DNA of 64,000 bases. Source: Singulisphaera acidiphila DSM 18658 (GTDB lineage: Bacteria > Planctomycetota > Planctomycetia > Isosphaerales > Isosphaeraceae). Where the stretch lies: NCBI RefSeq assembly GCF_000242455.2, contig NC_019892.1:2108001-2172000 (forward strand). The letters run 5' to 3'. How positions within the stretch are numbered: the first letter of the stretch is position 1; the number at the start of each line of letters is the position of its first letter. The notes under the pieces are model-generated. The model saw only the letters and a program-made list of their open reading frames with translations. It made no database searches and was not told where the DNA came from. This document shows positions 1 to 8,662 of the stretch, in pieces. The translations under genes and the position numbers were made by a program.

Positions 1-46
1 AGAAGTCGCCGTCGCCTGATCCTCGGTGGATTCATTCCGCCTGCAC

Positions 47-634
47 ATGATCTCGGGGGACGTTGTGAGGAGGATTGCGACCGTCCTACTGCTCGTTGCC
101 GCTGGGGCCGCCTTTGTGGCTGCAATTGCCACGCGATCCCGCGTCGGGCACCCGGTCACCGCCCGGATGCAGGCTGCCGCAGGTGCGGTGGCCGGAAGCC
201 TTGTCCCCTCGCTGCCGGAGCGTGCGCAGGGGCGCCCGATGGTCATTATCTTTATCAAGGACGGTTGCCCGTGCAGTGAAGCGGCTGACCCTTGCTTTCG
301 CCGCCTTTTCATGGCTTACAGAGGCCGGGTTGCGTTTGTGGGAGTCATCGACGGCGAAACTCCCGACGCTGAGCGTTGGACCCGGGAGCATGACACCCCC
401 TACCCCGTCATCGCCGACCCGGATCTGAAGATCGTTCATGCCTATCAGGCTGAACGATCCGCCTACGTGGCGCTGGTCACGCGGGAAGGGACCGTTGACC
501 GCCTCTGGCCCGGCTATTCGGCCAGCATGCTCCGCGAGTTGGGAACCCGGCTGGCAGCCGGTGTTGGAGTGACCGAGGTGAAGCTCGACGTCAGCGATGC
601 GCCGGAGGAGTTGACCTCGGGATGTTCGTTTTAG
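47..634 (+). CDS. Membrane-anchored thioredoxin-fold (redoxin-like) protein
   Basis: The product has about 195 residues. A hydrophobic N-terminal segment (RIATVLLLVAAGAAFVAA) acts as a signal or anchor and is followed by a thioredoxin-like region: a VIIFIKDGCPCSE strand with cysteines, then DPCFRR, then an FVGVIDGE strand and a PVIADP segment typical of redoxins/AlkP. The role is probably extracytoplasmic thiol or electron-transfer chemistry; the substrate is unknown. The Cys-Pro-Cys site differs from the usual CxxC, so redox activity is uncertain. The frame is closed by a stop at 17-19, so the gene starts inside the window. An ATG at 47 is used here, but a GTG at 65, preceded by a GGGGGA stretch, would put the hydrophobic segment at the very N-terminus and is equally plausible. 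Confidence 0.6.
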   Translation: MISGDVVRRIATVLLLVAAGAAFVAAIATRSRVGHPVTARMQAAAGAVAGSLVPSLPERAQGRPMVIIFIKDGCPCSEAADPCFRRLFMAYRGRVAFVGVIDGETPDAERWTREHDTPYPVIADPDLKIVHAYQAERSAYVALVTREGTVDRLWPGYSASMLRELGTRLAAGVGVTEVKLDVSDAPEELTSGCSF

Positions 635-688
635 GCCCGAGGGCAGTACAGCCGGCTATGCTATGGGTTGAAACCAATCACTTGTTGG

Positions 689-1501
689 TTAGCGAGTCAA
701 AAGGCCCGCGTCGAGGACGAACTGGGAACCGGTGACGAAGCGAGCCCGGTCGGATGCCAGAAAGACGACGGCTTCCGCAACATCCTCCGGCTCGACCCAG
801 GGGACCGAAAGCAGATTTCCGGCCGATCGCTCAGCGATTTGCAAAGGCGTTGCCCCTTCCAGGGCCGCCAGCCCATCGTTCATCGGTGTATTGACGCCTG
901 TCGGATGGATCGAGATGACTCGGATGCCGTGCGGCGCTAACTCGATGGCCCATGACTTGGTCAGGCCGACGAGTCCCCACTTTGACGCTGCGTAGTGGCT
1001 CAGTCGAGCCATCCCACGCAGGCCGGCTACCGATGAATTATTGATGATGACACCTGATCGTTGTGCAATCATCTGAGGAATGACGTGGCGGGCGACGATC
1101 CAGGCTCCCTTGAGGTTGATGTCGAGCATCGCGTCCCACGCGGCCTCGGTCAGCTCATGCGAGAGTCCATAGGCACAGATTCCCGCATTATTGAACAGCA
1201 GGTCGATTTGGCCAAATCGCTCGACTACGGCTGCGACGATCGCCGAGATTGCTTCATTGTCGCGGACGTCGGCCGTGAAGGTCAGGCAGTCCACTCCCAG
1301 GGTCAGGCAGGCTGCGCGCAACGAGTCCAGATCGGCGGAGGTGCCGAGCGCGTAGCCGGGGTACTCAAGAGGCTGGGCGACATCGATGGCGACGATCTGA
1401 AAGCCGTCGCGTGCTAGCGCCAGCACCGTCGCACGCCCTTGCCCGTGCGCAGCCCCTGTCACGACCGCAACTTTTCCCGTGAGTTTGGCCCCACCGCTCA
1501 T
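689..1501 (-). CDS. SDR family oxidoreductase, mycofactocin-coupled-like
   Basis: This is a 270-residue classical short-chain dehydrogenase/reductase. It shows the cofactor motif TGAAHGQG near residue 17, NNAG, a catalytic serine in NNSSVAG and YAASK. The GQGR variant of the glycine motif and the extra segment after the second strand (DVAQPLEYPGYALG) resemble the SDR subfamily whose nicotinamide cofactor is recycled by mycofactocin; no mycofactocin genes are visible here, so that link is inference. The ATG at 1501 overlaps the stop of the upstream AhpD-like gene by four bases (ATGA), which indicates translational coupling and probably a shared pathway. The substrate is unknown, most likely an alcohol or hydroxyl group. 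Confidence 0.85.
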   Translation of the reverse strand: MSGGAKLTGKVAVVTGAAHGQGRATVLALARDGFQIVAIDVAQPLEYPGYALGTSADLDSLRAACLTLGVDCLTFTADVRDNEAISAIVAAVVERFGQIDLLFNNAGICAYGLSHELTEAAWDAMLDINLKGAWIVARHVIPQMIAQRSGVIINNSSVAGLRGMARLSHYAASKWGLVGLTKSWAIELAPHGIRVISIHPTGVNTPMNDGLAALEGATPLQIAERSAGNLLSVPWVEPEDVAEAVVFLASDRARFVTGSQFVLDAGLLTR

Positions 1502-2043
1502 TCGCTTGCCCTCACTTCGGAAGCTTTTCGATACGGCCAGAGGTATTCGTCGAGGTCGACCCGCAACGCGTTGTTGAAAAGGTTTGTGGCAACCATCAAG
1601 CCGCCGAAAGCGGTGAGCAGGACCACTTGTTCCGCATCGAACATGGCCTTGAGCCGCTTGAAGAGGTCGTCGGACACTTCGTGCGGGTTGTGGGCGAGTT
1701 GCCGGCCATAGTCGATGAGCAATTGCTCGCGCTCGTCGAGAGTCGGGTGATCCGGGTCGTCCCCCGCGTCGGTCAGAATGCGCCGGAAGAAGGTCGAGCA
1801 GACCAGACAATTCGTCGCGGTCGAGATGGCGTGAGCGAAAAGCAGAGCCGGCCGTTCGCCGAGGAATTCGACGATGGCGTCGCGAAGCTCGTACCAGGTC
1901 ATCAGCGACCGCAGAGCGACCGGTGACCTGGCCAGCGTCTGCTTCATGTTGGTCAAACGACCATGAGCCGCGCGGACGTGCTCCAGGGCCTCACGCCTCG
2001 GTTCATCGGTCTCAGCCTCAGAGAGAGGGTCGATCCTTGCCAT
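1498..2043 (-). CDS. AhpD-like / carboxymuconolactone decarboxylase family protein
   Basis: A helical protein of about 181 residues with the AhpD-family signature: a CLVC (CxxC) pair within a helix after HAISTATN, and the typical opening MARIDPLSEAE. Family members are peroxidase-partner disulfide reductases or small-molecule decarboxylases; the visible CxxC favours a redox role. The reading frame is open further upstream (to a TTG near 2148, with an ATG at 2052), but the ATG at 2043 gives the N-terminus usual for the family. Its stop overlaps the start of the downstream SDR by four bases, so the two form an operon. Confidence 0.75.
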   Translation of the reverse strand: MARIDPLSEAETDEPRREALEHVRAAHGRLTNMKQTLARSPVALRSLMTWYELRDAIVEFLGERPALLFAHAISTATNCLVCSTFFRRILTDAGDDPDHPTLDEREQLLIDYGRQLAHNPHEVSDDLFKRLKAMFDAEQVVLLTAFGGLMVATNLFNNALRVDLDEYLWPYRKASEVRASE

Positions 2044-2380
2044 GCTGGTCATGCCGTGGTGGTTCTGGTCAGTCCGGTCCTCGTGCTTGACCACGAGCGG
2101 ATCCGAACGACGTTCCCTAATCCTGTCAATCTCGATCGATGGAGTCAACTACCCCGTTGGGTTCCCCTGCTGGCGTGCGTGAACCGAGCCCGGCTTTCTG
2201 TCACCTCTGATTTTCGATCTGGCTTGTTCTCGGTTCGATGGCGAACGGAAGGGCGGTGATCCCCTTGTGAGAACTGGGCTGTCAGATCGGTCCGCTCGGC
2301 ATGAGCTTTGCATTTCTCGTGTGGCTTCGAGCGCGTCGTGCGTTTCGTTTCCGATCCTCTCGCCCTTAAGGAATACTCTG
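2044..2380. other. Divergent intergenic region
   Basis: No convincing gene is seen in these 337 bases. They separate the leftward AhpD-SDR pair from the rightward lipoprotein gene and must hold both promoters. A purine-rich AAGGA at about 2367-2372 serves the lipoprotein start. Confidence 0.5.
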
Positions 2381-2749
2381 ATGAAATCTTGGCTGATCCG
2401 GACCGTGCGTGCCTCGTCACTGCTCTTTGGCACGGTGGTACTTTTCTCGGGTTGTGGTGAACCCAAGGGACCCGCCGAACAGGCAGGAGAGAAAATCGAT
2501 CAGGGGATCCAGGAGGCCAAAGACGCGGTCAATCCCCCGAGTACTGGTGAGAAGGTTGGCCATGCCATCGACAAAGCGGGGGAGAATGCCGCCAATGCCC
2601 TTGATAAGGCGGAGGATAAGGCCAGCCATGCCCTTGATAAAGCGGGGGAAAAGATCGAGGAGGGCATCCACAACGCCAAGGACGCGATCAATCACCCGGG
2701 GACCGCTGAGAAAGCCGGCCAGGCCGTCGACAAAGCTGTGAATCCTTGA
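2381..2749 (+). CDS. Repeat-rich small lipoprotein (LEA/apolipophorin-like repeats)
   Basis: The precursor has 122 residues. A signal peptide ends in a lipobox LFSGC (Cys about residue 26), so the mature protein is probably lipidated and periplasmic. The rest is highly charged, helical and repetitive: a block of about 33 residues starting AGEKIDQGIQEAKDAVN recurs as AGEKIEEGIHNAKDAIN, with DKAGENAANALDKAED units between. Such 11-residue-periodic amphipathic helices occur in LEA-type stress proteins and membrane-surface proteins. The ATG at 2381 is chosen because the signal peptide starts there and an AAGGA lies upstream. The function is unknown. Confidence 0.75.
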   Translation: MKSWLIRTVRASSLLFGTVVLFSGCGEPKGPAEQAGEKIDQGIQEAKDAVNPPSTGEKVGHAIDKAGENAANALDKAEDKASHALDKAGEKIEEGIHNAKDAINHPGTAEKAGQAVDKAVNP

Positions 2750-2792
2750 CGACCTTTGGGACGAATTCCATTCCCTGTTGAGAATGCACCGG

Positions 2793-2823
2793 CGCCCGGA
2801 TGGCTTTCCAGAGTCGCCGGGCG
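2793..2823 (+). terminator. Probable rho-independent terminator after the lipoprotein gene
   Basis: CGCCCGG (2793-2799) can pair with CCGGGCG (2817-2823). A T-rich tract (GGTTTTCTTTG) starts six bases later. The loop is long (17 nt), so this is a moderate call. Confidence 0.45.
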
Positions 2824-2980
2824 ATTCGGTTTTCTTTGATTCGGACTGGTTTGCAATCAGAAAGCCTTGTTGACCTAGGCCGTGCATGGCGATTGCCTTC
2901 AGAGAGTGCATATGCTTTGCTGTTGCGAGTACATAACATGAAATCAAATAATAAATAATTGCTGTTTGCGTATTGATTTG

Positions 2981-4357
2981 TCAGTCGATTTCCGTAAATT
3001 TCGCGGTGAAGTGCCGCAGGGTCGGTGGTGATTCGACGATCCGCAAACCACGGATCGAGTCCCGCTGCGCGGCGAGTTCGATCATCGCCTCGACGGTGTA
3101 ATCGATGTGGCTCTGGGTATACACCCGGCGCGGGAGGGCGAGGCGCACGAGTTCCATCGGCGGATGGACGGTCTCGCCGGTATCGGGATCGACCGAGTGG
3201 AACATCACACTACCAATCTCGACGCCTCGGATGCCGGCATGGCGGTAGAGGGCACAGACGAGGGCCTGGCCGGGAAAGTGCCGGGGGGGGATGTGCGTGC
3301 AGAATGAGGCGGCATCAATGTAGATAGCGTGTCCGCCCGGGGGTTCGACGATCGGGATCCCTGCGGCAAGCAGGTGTTCGCCCAGGTAGGCCACGCTTCG
3401 CAGGCGATACTGGAGATAGTCCTCGTCGAGCACTTCGACGAAGCCCTGAGCCATGGCCTCGAGGTCGCGGCCGGCGAGGCCGCCATAGGTGACGAACCCT
3501 TCGGTGAGGATCAGCAGATCGTTTGCTCGGAGGGCGAGCGCGTCGTTGCGCATCAGGAGGACGCCGCCGATGTTGACCAGGCCATCTTTCTTGGCACTGA
3601 TGGTTGCACCATCGGCAAGGTCGAACATCTCGCGAGCGATGGCGCGGGCCGAGCGCCCCGACTGTCCGGGCTCGCGTTGCTGGATCAGGGCGGCGTTCTC
3701 GGCGAATCGGCAAGCGTCGAGGAAGAGCGGAATCCCGTGGCGGTGGCAGACCTCGCGGACCGCCCTCAAGTTGGCCAGGCTCACGGGCTGGCCGCCGCCG
3801 CTGTTGTTCGTGACGGTCGCCATGCAGAGGGGAATGCGCTCGGAACCGATTTCCTCAATCAAGGATTCGAGCTTTGCGACATCAATGTTCCCTTTGAAGG
3901 GATGGCGATTGCGCGGATCGGTCCCTTCGGCGATGACAAGGTCCACTGCGCGTGCGCCGGAGTGCTCGATATTGGCGCGGGTGGTGTCGAAGTGATTGTT
4001 GCTCGGGATGACCTTGCCGGGTCCGCCGGTCAGCTCGAACAGGATCCGTTCGCTGGCGCGTCCCTGGTGGGTCGGCAGGATGTGCGCCATGCCGGTGAGG
4101 TCGCGAAGCACATTTTCAAAGTGGAACCAGCTCCGCGCGCCGGCGTACGACTCGTCCCCTCGGATCATCCCGGCCCATTGATCGGCGCTCATCGCCGACG
4201 TGCCACTATCGGTCAGCAGGTCAATAATGACATCCTCGGCCGGGATCTGGAACAGGTTGAAGTGGGCCTTGCGGAGGGCCTGCTCGCGTTGTTCCACGGT
4301 GGTCAGCTTGAGCGGCTCGACCATTTTGATCTTGAAGGGTTCGATGATTGTCTTCAT
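2981..4357 (-). CDS. tnaA: Tryptophanase (tryptophan indole-lyase)
   Basis: A 458-residue PLP enzyme of the beta-eliminating lyase family. It would cleave L-tryptophan to indole, pyruvate and ammonia in the cytoplasm. The PLP lysine lies in SAKKDG (about K257). Family hallmarks are FLDACRFAENA, YGGLAGRDLEAMA, GGHAIYIDA and RRVYTQSH. Tyrosine phenol-lyase is the close alternative. VNIGG and YGGLAGRD are shared with that enzyme, but VEIGS and the terminal RHFTAKF, with a histidine corresponding to E. coli TnaA H463, favour tryptophanase. The ATG at 4357 gives the normal family length, although the frame stays open upstream. The gene is divergent from the acyl-CoA synthetase across about 114 bases. 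No tnaC-like leader is evident. Confidence 0.85.
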   Translation of the reverse strand: MKTIIEPFKIKMVEPLKLTTVEQREQALRKAHFNLFQIPAEDVIIDLLTDSGTSAMSADQWAGMIRGDESYAGARSWFHFENVLRDLTGMAHILPTHQGRASERILFELTGGPGKVIPSNNHFDTTRANIEHSGARAVDLVIAEGTDPRNRHPFKGNIDVAKLESLIEEIGSERIPLCMATVTNNSGGGQPVSLANLRAVREVCHRHGIPLFLDACRFAENAALIQQREPGQSGRSARAIAREMFDLADGATISAKKDGLVNIGGVLLMRNDALALRANDLLILTEGFVTYGGLAGRDLEAMAQGFVEVLDEDYLQYRLRSVAYLGEHLLAAGIPIVEPPGGHAIYIDAASFCTHIPPRHFPGQALVCALYRHAGIRGVEIGSVMFHSVDPDTGETVHPPMELVRLALPRRVYTQSHIDYTVEAMIELAAQRDSIRGLRIVESPPTLRHFTAKFTEID

Positions 4358-4471
4358 GCCGATGCGTCCTGACGATTGACACCCGGTCCGTGGAGGATAT
4401 CCTGTCCGACTGCCGGCCGCTCGACTCGGGACGGGCCGTTGCCGACCTGAGCCCTCAAGGAGTTGATCGCG

Positions 4472-6412
4472 ATGGCCGACGCGTTTGTCTGGACCCCCAC
4501 TCACGATTATATCGAGCGCAGTCACGTCCGGCAGTTCATGGCGCGTCACGGCATCACCGATGTCAACGAACTTCGCCGCCGCTCCACCGCTGACGTTGCC
4601 TGGTTCTGGGGGGCGATGGTCGAGGAACTCGGCATCGAATTCTTCCAGCCATACGACTCGGTCTTGGATTCGAGCGACGGGATGGCCTGGTCACGTTGGT
4701 TCGTGGGCGGCAAACTCAACCTCGCCCACAACTGCCTGGACCGGCATGTTGCCTCGACACGTGCGGAGAAGACGGCCCTGGTCTGGGAAGGGGAAGACGG
4801 CGCGGTGAGGGAACTTACCTATCGCCAGCTTCTCGAGGAGACCGACCGAATCGCCAATGCGCTGAAACGACTCGGCATTGGGCGGGGGGATCGGGTTGGC
4901 GTCTTTCTCCCGATGATTCCCGAGGCGGTCGCGTCGATGCTCGCCTGCGCCAAGATTGGCGCGATCGCGATTCCGATCTTTTCCGGCTACGGGGCCGAAG
5001 CAGTGGCGACCCGCCTTCAGGATGGCGCGGCCAAGGTCCTGATCACGGCTGACGGCACACTCAGACGCGGCGTGCCCGTCCCGCTCAAGCCGATCGCCGA
5101 TGAGGCTGTGGCGCTCTCGCCCACGGTGGAGCACCTGATCGTCGTCCAACGCCTGGGCCGGGACATCCCCTGGCAGTCGGGCCGCGACCTCTGGTGGCAC
5201 GAGATCAGGGTTGCGGAACTGCCCTCCTGCCCGTGTGAGCCGATGGATTCCGAAGCTCCTTGGATGATCGCCTATACGTCCGGAACAACGGGGCAGCCCA
5301 AGGGCTCGGTTCACGTCCACGCCGGCTTTCTGGTCAAGATCGCCCAGGAGGTCCTTCATCAGGTTGACCTGCAAGAAGACGATCGCCTCTGCTGGGTGAC
5401 GGACATGGGCTGGATCATGGGCCCCTGGAAGGTGATCGGGGGCCTGGCGCTGGGTGGGACACTCGTCCTCTTCGAGGGCGCGCCCGATTTCCCCACCCCC
5501 GACCGGCTCTGGCGCGTCGTCGAAGAACAAGGGGTCACGATTCTTGGCCTTTCTCCCACCTTGATCCGGGCGTTGATGAAGTATGGTGAGGAGCCGGTCA
5601 AGGCTCATGACTTGAGTCGACTTCGTGTCTTGGCTTCGACCGGTGAGCCCTGGAACCCCGCCCCCTGGAATTGGTGTTTCCAGCAGGTTGGCGGCGGAAC
5701 GCGTCCTCTGATCAATTTCTCGGGCGGGACCGAAGTCGGCGCCTGCTTTCTCTCGTGCTTGACGATCGAGCCGCTCAAACCCTGCGCGCTCGGTGGGCCA
5801 TCGCTCGGGATGGCGATTGATGTTTTCGATGCGTCGGGAAAACCGATTCGCGGGGAGGTGGGCGAACTCGTCTGCACCAAGCCGTGGCCCGGGATGACCC
5901 GCGGGCTCTGGAATGATGAAGAACGTTACCTCCGCTCATACTGGTCGCGCTGGCCCGATGTCTGGACTCATGGAGACTGGGCTTCGATCGACGACGAGGG
6001 AACCTGGTATCTCCACGGGCGAAGCGACGACACGCTCAAGGTCGCGGGGAAGCGGATCGGTCCGGCCGAGATCGAATCGGCTGCCGTCGGCCACCCCAGC
6101 GTGTTCGAGGCGGCGGCGGTCGGGGTGCCCCATGAACTCAAAGGGGAATCGATCTGGTGTTTCGTCGTGCTGGGGCCCAACGTCACGCCCAGTCCGACTC
6201 TCCAGCAAGAGATCCGTGACCAGGTGGCCCATGTGCTCGGTAAACCGTTTGCCCCGGATCAGGTCCGCTTCGTGAGCGACCTGCCCAAGACCCGAAGTGC
6301 CAAAATCCTGAGGCGGGCGATCCGCGCCCGACTTCTCAACCTCGATCTGGGCGACCTCTCGAGTCTGGAGAATCCCGCTGCACTCGAAGAGATCCCCCGG
6401 GCTTCGGCCTGA
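4472..6412 (+). CDS. AMP-forming acyl-CoA synthetase (acetyl-CoA synthetase-like)
   Basis: A 646-residue ANL-superfamily ligase that activates a carboxylic acid as an acyl-adenylate and then forms the CoA thioester. An ACAS-type N-terminal cap (residues about 1-100, WFWGAMVEELGIEF) precedes the AMP-binding core with the P-loop YTSGTTGQPKG (about residue 270), WVTDMGW, the FSGGTEVG segment, HGDWASID and GRSDDTLKVAGKRI. The C-terminal catalytic lysine is in KTRSAKILRR, where acetyl-CoA synthetases are often controlled by acetylation. Substrate choice cannot be read with certainty: acetate, propionate or a longer acid. The ATG at 4472 is preceded by AGGAG at 4458-4462. It ends 40 bases from the convergent hydrolase gene. 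Confidence 0.85.
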   Translation: MADAFVWTPTHDYIERSHVRQFMARHGITDVNELRRRSTADVAWFWGAMVEELGIEFFQPYDSVLDSSDGMAWSRWFVGGKLNLAHNCLDRHVASTRAEKTALVWEGEDGAVRELTYRQLLEETDRIANALKRLGIGRGDRVGVFLPMIPEAVASMLACAKIGAIAIPIFSGYGAEAVATRLQDGAAKVLITADGTLRRGVPVPLKPIADEAVALSPTVEHLIVVQRLGRDIPWQSGRDLWWHEIRVAELPSCPCEPMDSEAPWMIAYTSGTTGQPKGSVHVHAGFLVKIAQEVLHQVDLQEDDRLCWVTDMGWIMGPWKVIGGLALGGTLVLFEGAPDFPTPDRLWRVVEEQGVTILGLSPTLIRALMKYGEEPVKAHDLSRLRVLASTGEPWNPAPWNWCFQQVGGGTRPLINFSGGTEVGACFLSCLTIEPLKPCALGGPSLGMAIDVFDASGKPIRGEVGELVCTKPWPGMTRGLWNDEERYLRSYWSRWPDVWTHGDWASIDDEGTWYLHGRSDDTLKVAGKRIGPAEIESAAVGHPSVFEAAAVGVPHELKGESIWCFVVLGPNVTPSPTLQQEIRDQVAHVLGKPFAPDQVRFVSDLPKTRSAKILRRAIRARLLNLDLGDLSSLENPAALEEIPRASA

Positions 6413-6452
6413 AGTCCCGACGGGGCGAACGACTCGCCTCAGAAATTCTGAG

Positions 6453-8447
6453 TCATTCCGGGGCAACATCCTTACCGGCGAGGATCTGCTTCAACGTGGA
6501 TCGAAACTGATCCAACGACGGATTGAGATTCTTGGCGGCGACGATATCGGATTTCTCCAAGGGGTCCATATTGAGGTCAAAGACCTCTTCGTTGGCCCCT
6601 GAATTGCGAATATAGACTTTCCCCTCGGAAATGAGTGCCTTGACCTCACCCAAGGTCGCCGGAATCCGCTCCATGCGGGGGACGTGCGTCTTGTGACCGA
6701 CCTCCGAGAGTACCGGTGAAGGGGCCTGATCGGGAGCCAAGGATTCGTTCGTGCTCCAGAGCGGGGCGAGGGACGAGCCGGGAAACGGCGCCTTGTCCTT
6801 GATCGCGAGCAGGTCGACGATCGTCGCCGGGAGGTCGCGGAGTGACACTGGCTCGGGGACGACCCCTTTGGCCAACAACGATCGGCTCGAGTTCGAGGGG
6901 GGAATGATCAGCAAGGGAACATGGACCTCGCGGCGGTAGACGCTCTGTCCATGCCCGACGAATCCATGCTCGTCGAAGTGCTCGCCATGGTCGGAGGTCA
7001 CCACCACCATGGTATTCTCGAGCATCCCCTGACGCTCGAGGTCGGCGAACAGCCGGCCAATCTGCGCGTCGATGTAGGCAATGCAGCTCTCATACGAATC
7101 TCTGAGAATCTCGATCCCTTCGCGATCGATCTGTTTCGGGTCGCCGTCCTCGGGTTTCAAAGTGTGGGCGTTGAGTTTCTGGTAGCGTTTGAGGGCTTCG
7201 GTCTGCTCCTTGCGTGGCCGTTCGGCATGGCCGAAGCGGCGGTGGGTTCCCTCGGGGAGGACGCAAGGGGCATGGGCGTCGTAATAGTTGACGAAGGCGA
7301 AGAACGGCCGATGGTCCCGTTGCTTTGAGAGCCAGCCCAGGAGGTCCTGATTCAGCATGTCCGCATTCTTTCGGCGATACATTTCCGCAAAGCCGACGCG
7401 CACCGGGTAACCGATCAGCGGAAGCAGACAACGGCCCAGGCTTGAGCTCCGGATGGTCTCGAAGGGAGAAACCGTCTGGTTTTCGTAGTAATCTTCATAA
7501 CGAGCAAATCCACGATCGAGCCCGTAGCGCCGGTTGCAGTAGTAAATGTTGCCGACGAACCCGGCCGTGGCATAACCCTGCTTCGACAGGTATTCAGCCA
7601 GGGTCGGATAGGTTCGATCGAGCGCCTGGTCCCAGCCGACGGAAAGACGGTGATGCCATTGGCCAGTGAACATGCCTGCGTGGGAAGGAAGCGTCCATGA
7701 TGCGGTGGAGCGGGCTTCCTCAAAGCGAACGCCGCGAGCCGCGAGGCGATCGAGGTTGGGGGTCGTCGGGCGGTCGTGACCGTTCAGGCTCGCGCTGGCG
7801 GCCCGGACGTTGTCCATGACGAGGAACAGCACGTTCGGCGCCTTGGGGGCGGCCTTGGGAAGGTTTCCGAGGGCGCGGCTTTCGGCCGTCGCAACCCGGG
7901 TGAAATCGACCGCGATCAGCACGATCAGGCCGCCACCCAGTAGCCCGAGACTCCAGCAAGTCAGTCGAGGATAGCCCAGGGCACGCGCCTGGAGCCGAGG
8001 GCCGATGCACGTCGCGATTCCCATCGACAGGACGATCCGAGCGATCATGTAGAGGCCGTCGAACCGCATCAGCAGGGCCAGCGCGAGCATGGTCGTCATC
8101 GTCAGGAAGGCCAGCTTGTTCGCCAACGCAGGGCGGCTCCTGGCGAGCCAGCCGAACATCAGGCCGCCTGTTCCAAAGATCGCAACGTTCGCCAGCGGAA
8201 TCATCCAGATGAAGTGGAGATTTGTGCGGAGCGAGTCCATCGTAATCTTGGGGATCAGCGCATCCTGCGCGAGCACCAGGGCCAATTCGAGGAAGCCGGC
8301 GACCAGGCCAAAAATGAGAGCACTCGCGATCAGGAGACGTGGGCGCGGTTGAACCTCGCTCCCACTCTCAGCGAGGTGAGGGTCGACGTGTCGTGGCGAT
8401 CCGATTTCACCACTCCTGTTGCCAATCTCTTGCGTGAGGTTCACCAC
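6453..8447 (-). CDS. Membrane sulfatase-fold hydrolase lacking the formylglycine residue
   Basis: A 664-residue protein with five or so N-terminal transmembrane segments (residues about 37-185) followed by a sulfatase/alkaline-phosphatase-superfamily domain from NVLFLVMDNVRA (about 205) onward. SDHGEHFDEHG near residue 490 supplies metal ligands. At the nucleophile site the sequence is SWTLPSH, so threonine (about T252) occupies the position that is Cys/Ser in true sulfatases and His replaces the Arg. Threonine cannot be converted to formylglycine, so a phosphotransferase or phosphodiesterase role, as in LtaS/EptA-type enzymes, is more likely than sulfatase activity. The start is a GTG at 8447. 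The substrate is unknown, probably at the outer face of the membrane. Confidence 0.75.
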   Translation of the reverse strand: MVNLTQEIGNRSGEIGSPRHVDPHLAESGSEVQPRPRLLIASALIFGLVAGFLELALVLAQDALIPKITMDSLRTNLHFIWMIPLANVAIFGTGGLMFGWLARSRPALANKLAFLTMTTMLALALLMRFDGLYMIARIVLSMGIATCIGPRLQARALGYPRLTCWSLGLLGGGLIVLIAVDFTRVATAESRALGNLPKAAPKAPNVLFLVMDNVRAASASLNGHDRPTTPNLDRLAARGVRFEEARSTASWTLPSHAGMFTGQWHHRLSVGWDQALDRTYPTLAEYLSKQGYATAGFVGNIYYCNRRYGLDRGFARYEDYYENQTVSPFETIRSSSLGRCLLPLIGYPVRVGFAEMYRRKNADMLNQDLLGWLSKQRDHRPFFAFVNYYDAHAPCVLPEGTHRRFGHAERPRKEQTEALKRYQKLNAHTLKPEDGDPKQIDREGIEILRDSYESCIAYIDAQIGRLFADLERQGMLENTMVVVTSDHGEHFDEHGFVGHGQSVYRREVHVPLLIIPPSNSSRSLLAKGVVPEPVSLRDLPATIVDLLAIKDKAPFPGSSLAPLWSTNESLAPDQAPSPVLSEVGHKTHVPRMERIPATLGEVKALISEGKVYIRNSGANEEVFDLNMDPLEKSDIVAAKNLNPSLDQFRSTLKQILAGKDVAPE

Positions 8448-8662
8448 AAGTCAATCCTCCTGATCGCCCTGCGGCGGCGGGTTCCTGAAACGTGTCCCGG
8501 ATCAAAGTCTCCAAAGCGGAGACCACCGAGGACGTTCCCGATCTCTTCCAGGATGTCTGGAACAGAGCGATCTGAATGAAACCAGAATGCGAGCGGGACG
8601 CCTGCGGTCCCTAGAAATTGTAGGGAGCCTATATGAATTGATGTCAAGCTATGTTTGGTGAA

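Noticed and set aside
3329..4372. 347-codon plus-strand open frame opposite tryptophanase
   Set aside because: It lies entirely antisense to a strong enzyme gene, has no motif and arises from GC-rich codon structure.
4691..5608. 305-codon minus-strand open frame opposite the acyl-CoA synthetase
   Set aside because: It is a shadow of a well-supported enzyme gene; no domain or ribosome site.
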